From NCBI GenBank assembly GCA_002482965.1, contig DLGZ01000020.1, positions 1 through 15,998 on the forward strand: DNA of 15,998 nucleotides, given 5' to 3'. The notes below the pieces were generated by a model. The model had not been told where the DNA came from. It was given only the letters and a program-made list of their open reading frames with translations, and did no database searches. A program made the position numbers and the translations under genes. Below are positions 14,138-15,998 of the stretch, piece by piece (within the stretch, counting starts at the first letter, position 1; each line of letters opens with the position of its first letter). The stretch is from Verrucomicrobiaceae bacterium UBA7681. Its GTDB lineage: Bacteria > Verrucomicrobiota > Verrucomicrobiia > Verrucomicrobiales > Verrucomicrobiaceae.

Positions 14138-14794
14138 ATGAATCCCGACCAAATCCAAGCCCTCAATGATGCCGCTCGTGGCCAGTCGCCTCAGGAGATC
14201 ATTAAAACCGCTCTCGCTCATGCCGACGGTGGGGCCATCGTCACCACGAATTTTCGTCCGTATGAGGCCGTCATCCTGCATCTCGCCACTGAGCAGAGTC
14301 AGGACATCCCCATCCTGTGGGTCGATCACGGGACCAATCTCCCTGAAACCTACATCTTCGCCGAGAAGAGCCGCACGAAGCTGAGCCTCAACCTCCAGGC
14401 CTACCTGCCTAAAATGACCGCCGCTCACTGGCTGGCGCTCAATGGTGGCCAGATTCCGATGCCCGATGAAGTCGAGCGCGTGGAATCCTTCAGCCGCATC
14501 ATGAAACTGGAGCCCTTTGAGCGCGGCATGCGCGAGCTGGCCCCGAAAGTGTGGATCACCGCACTGCGCAAGGAGCAGAACCCCCAGCGTGCCGCCACGC
14601 TGCAGCCCTTCATGTGGGATGCCAAGTTCAACTGTCTCAAGGTGAACCCCATCCTCGAATGGACCCCGGTTGAGATGGACGCCTATCTGGGCGAGCACAA
14701 TCTCCCGAACGAGCGCACCTACTACGATCCTGCCAAGGGCGACGAAAAGCACGAATGCGGCCTGCACGCCAAGCTCGTCACCGACAAAGCGTAA
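14138..14794 (+). CDS. cysH: Phosphoadenosine/adenosine phosphosulfate reductase family protein (CysH)
   Basis: The 218-residue protein aligns with CysH along its length. The blocks are the PP-loop region VTTNFRPYEAVILHL (35-49), DIPILWVDHGTNLPETYIF (56-74), KLSLNL (81-86), WITALRKEQNPQRA (139-152) and the C-terminal KHECGLHA (204-211) with catalytic Cys-207. The only other cysteine is Cys-166. The CC...CxxC set that binds the [4Fe-4S] cluster of APS reductases is absent, so this is the cluster-free (PAPS-type, thioredoxin-dependent) form that reduces activated sulfate to sulfite. The PP-loop reads NFRPYEA instead of the usual SFGxQxA, a change near the phosphate pocket. It is the first gene of a sulfate-assimilation operon with a TauE/SafE permease and cysD. 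Confidence 0.9.
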   Translation: MNPDQIQALNDAARGQSPQEIIKTALAHADGGAIVTTNFRPYEAVILHLATEQSQDIPILWVDHGTNLPETYIFAEKSRTKLSLNLQAYLPKMTAAHWLALNGGQIPMPDEVERVESFSRIMKLEPFERGMRELAPKVWITALRKEQNPQRAATLQPFMWDAKFNCLKVNPILEWTPVEMDAYLGEHNLPNERTYYDPAKGDEKHECGLHAKLVTDKA

Positions 14795-14800
14795 GCGTTC

Positions 14801-15547
14801 ATGGAATTCCTGACTCAAGAATTTGCGCTTTATGTGCTGGCCGGCTTCGTCGCTCAAATGATCGATGGAGCACTCGGCATGGCTTACGGAGTCAGCGCCT
14901 CGTCGTTGCTGTCCATCTTGGGCGTGTCGCCGCAGGTGGTCAGTGCCACGGTGCATGCGGCGGAATGCTTCACCACGGGTGCCTCGGGCCTCTCTCACCA
15001 TGCGTTTGGCAATGTGGACCGCACGTTGTTTCGCCGGCTGCTCATTCCTGCCGTGATCGGTGCGGTCGTGGGTGCCTATGTGCTCACCTCCATCGACGGC
15101 AAGGTGCTGAAGCCTTACATCTCCGTCTATCTTGTGGTCATGGGCCTGGTGATCATCGGCAAGGCCTTCACGCGCATCCCGCCGCGTAAAGTCACCACAC
15201 ACCTCGCCCCGCTGGGATTCTTTGGCGCGCTGGTCGATGCGATGTGCGGCGGCGGCTGGGGCCCCATCGTGGCTTCCAATCTCATCATCCGTGGCAACGA
15301 CACACGCGTCACGGTTGGCAGTGTGAATGCCGTGGAGTTCTTCGTCACGCTCGCCGCTTCCATCACCTTTTTCCTGACCATCGGCCTCACGCACTGGAAC
15401 ATCATCCTTGCACTTGCCATTGGCGGTGTCATCGCTGCGCCCTTCGCTGCGTGGGCCGCGAAGCACATCCCGCACAAGCCTTTCATGGTGCTTGTCGGCG
15501 TGCTGATCGTCGTCATCAATTCCCTCCGTATTTTCAAGATTCTTTAA
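14801..15547 (+). CDS. TSUP (TauE/SafE) family membrane permease, probable sulfur-anion transporter
   Basis: The 248-residue integral membrane protein has about seven to eight helices and the twofold TSUP repeat. The first half has GFVAQMIDGALGMAYGVSAS (15-34) and the second half GALVDAMCGGGWGPIVAS, which are the two symmetry-related pore loops. It also has GSVNAVEFFVTLAAS, typical of the subfamily found next to sulfate-assimilation genes. TSUP proteins move sulfate, sulfite or organosulfonates; the actinobacterial CysZ-type member is a sulfate importer. Only 6 bp separate it from cysH and 17 bp from cysD. Sulfate uptake is therefore the likeliest role, though sulfite export to protect against CysH product build-up cannot be excluded. 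Confidence 0.9.
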   Translation: MEFLTQEFALYVLAGFVAQMIDGALGMAYGVSASSLLSILGVSPQVVSATVHAAECFTTGASGLSHHAFGNVDRTLFRRLLIPAVIGAVVGAYVLTSIDGKVLKPYISVYLVVMGLVIIGKAFTRIPPRKVTTHLAPLGFFGALVDAMCGGGWGPIVASNLIIRGNDTRVTVGSVNAVEFFVTLAASITFFLTIGLTHWNIILALAIGGVIAAPFAAWAAKHIPHKPFMVLVGVLIVVINSLRIFKIL

Positions 15548-15564
15548 TTCCCCGTCTCTGTCAC

Positions 15565-15998
15565 ATGTCCGCGATCACTCATCTCCAATTCCTCGAATCC
15601 GAGGCCATCTACATCCTGCGCGAAACGGCGGCGCAGTTCCAAAAGCCAGCGCTGCTTTTTTCCGGCGGCAAAGACTCCATCGTCATGGCCTGGCTGGCAC
15701 GCAAAGCCTTCTATCCTTCGCGGCTGCCTTTCCCGCTGCTGCATGTGGACACCGGCCATAACTTCCCCGAAGCCATTGAATACCGCGACTGGTTCGTGCA
15801 GGAGATCGGTGCCACACTGACTGTCGGTCTCGTACAGAAGTCCATCGACGACGGTCGTGTGCAGGAAGAGCAGGGCTACAACGCCAGCCGCAACAAGCTG
15901 CAGACCGTCACCTTGCTTGATACCATCGAAGAAAATCAGTACGACGCCTGCCTCGGTGGTGGTCGCCGCGATGAAGAAAAAGCCCGCGCCAAAGAGCG
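15565..15998 (+). CDS. cysD: Sulfate adenylyltransferase subunit 2 (CysD), 5' part
   Basis: The gene begins at ATG 15565 and runs off the window, so only the first 144 of roughly 300 residues are visible. The start MSAITHLQFLESEAIYILRE and the PP-loop LLFSGGKDSIVMAWLA (SGGKDS at 33-38) identify the nucleotide alpha-hydrolase subunit of ATP sulfurylase. LLHVDTGHNFPEAIEYRDW (58-76) and the ACLGGGRRDEEKARAKE block (128-144) also match. CysD makes APS from sulfate and ATP with the GTPase CysN, which is expected to follow outside the window. It belongs to the cysH-TSUP-cysD operon. The ATG is preceded by a pyrimidine-rich stretch and no Shine-Dalgarno. Confidence 0.95.
   Translation, partial: MSAITHLQFLESEAIYILRETAAQFQKPALLFSGGKDSIVMAWLARKAFYPSRLPFPLLHVDTGHNFPEAIEYRDWFVQEIGATLTVGLVQKSIDDGRVQEEQGYNASRNKLQTVTLLDTIEENQYDACLGGGRRDEEKARAKE

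Noticed and set aside
14096..15475. A 459-codon minus-strand open frame opposite cysH and the TSUP gene
   Set aside because: It is antisense to two clearly identified genes, is low-complexity rich in Arg/His/Asp/Glu, and has no family features.

Overview
The window is a GC-rich bacterial chromosome segment with no plasmid, phage or intact transposon signs. Its gene style suggests Verrucomicrobiota, probably near Prosthecobacter/Verrucomicrobium. The signs are several Tat-exported sugar enzymes, an ECF sigma/anti-sigma/secreted-protein triad, and almost no Shine-Dalgarno sequences. This is inference from gene content; there is no rRNA to confirm it.

Layout. Positions 1-884 hold no recognisable gene, only a striking compound hairpin element (183-274). 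From 885 to 3211 four genes run on the minus strand: a lysine/serine-rich LysM lipoprotein, an ECF sigma factor, a membrane anti-sigma factor and a small secreted protein. The last three overlap and form one operon. From 3441 to 6915 a plus-strand sugar cluster encodes a cytoplasmic ketose 3-epimerase-like TIM barrel, a Tat-exported Gfo/Idh/MocA oxidoreductase (followed by a clear terminator) and a Tat-exported SMP-30/gluconolactonase-like protein. A long imperfect palindrome (6934-6993) separates this cluster from tcdA (tRNA t6A cyclising dehydratase).

Positions 7822-9786 are a minus-strand group: Tat-exported Mn-type superoxide dismutase, a conserved two-helix membrane protein, an exported rhodanese and a solitary RHH antitoxin-like protein. 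Divergent from this, 9893-13292 carries an inner-membrane-anchored OmpA-domain protein, a GT-C-like polytopic membrane protein and a HAD phosphatase. Next come the ribosomal genes rplU-rpmA with a strong terminator. The window ends in a sulfate-assimilation operon: cysH, a TauE/SafE-family permease and the 5' part of cysD.

Most of the window is ordinary chromosome. The points worth a second look are the two palindromic intergenic elements, the near-absence of Shine-Dalgarno sites with possible leaderless promoters, a shared motif upstream of two sugar genes, an orphan antitoxin, a perfect 11-bp hairpin inside a coding region, and the compartment-split sugar and redox clusters. I saw no convincing new defence or mobile system.
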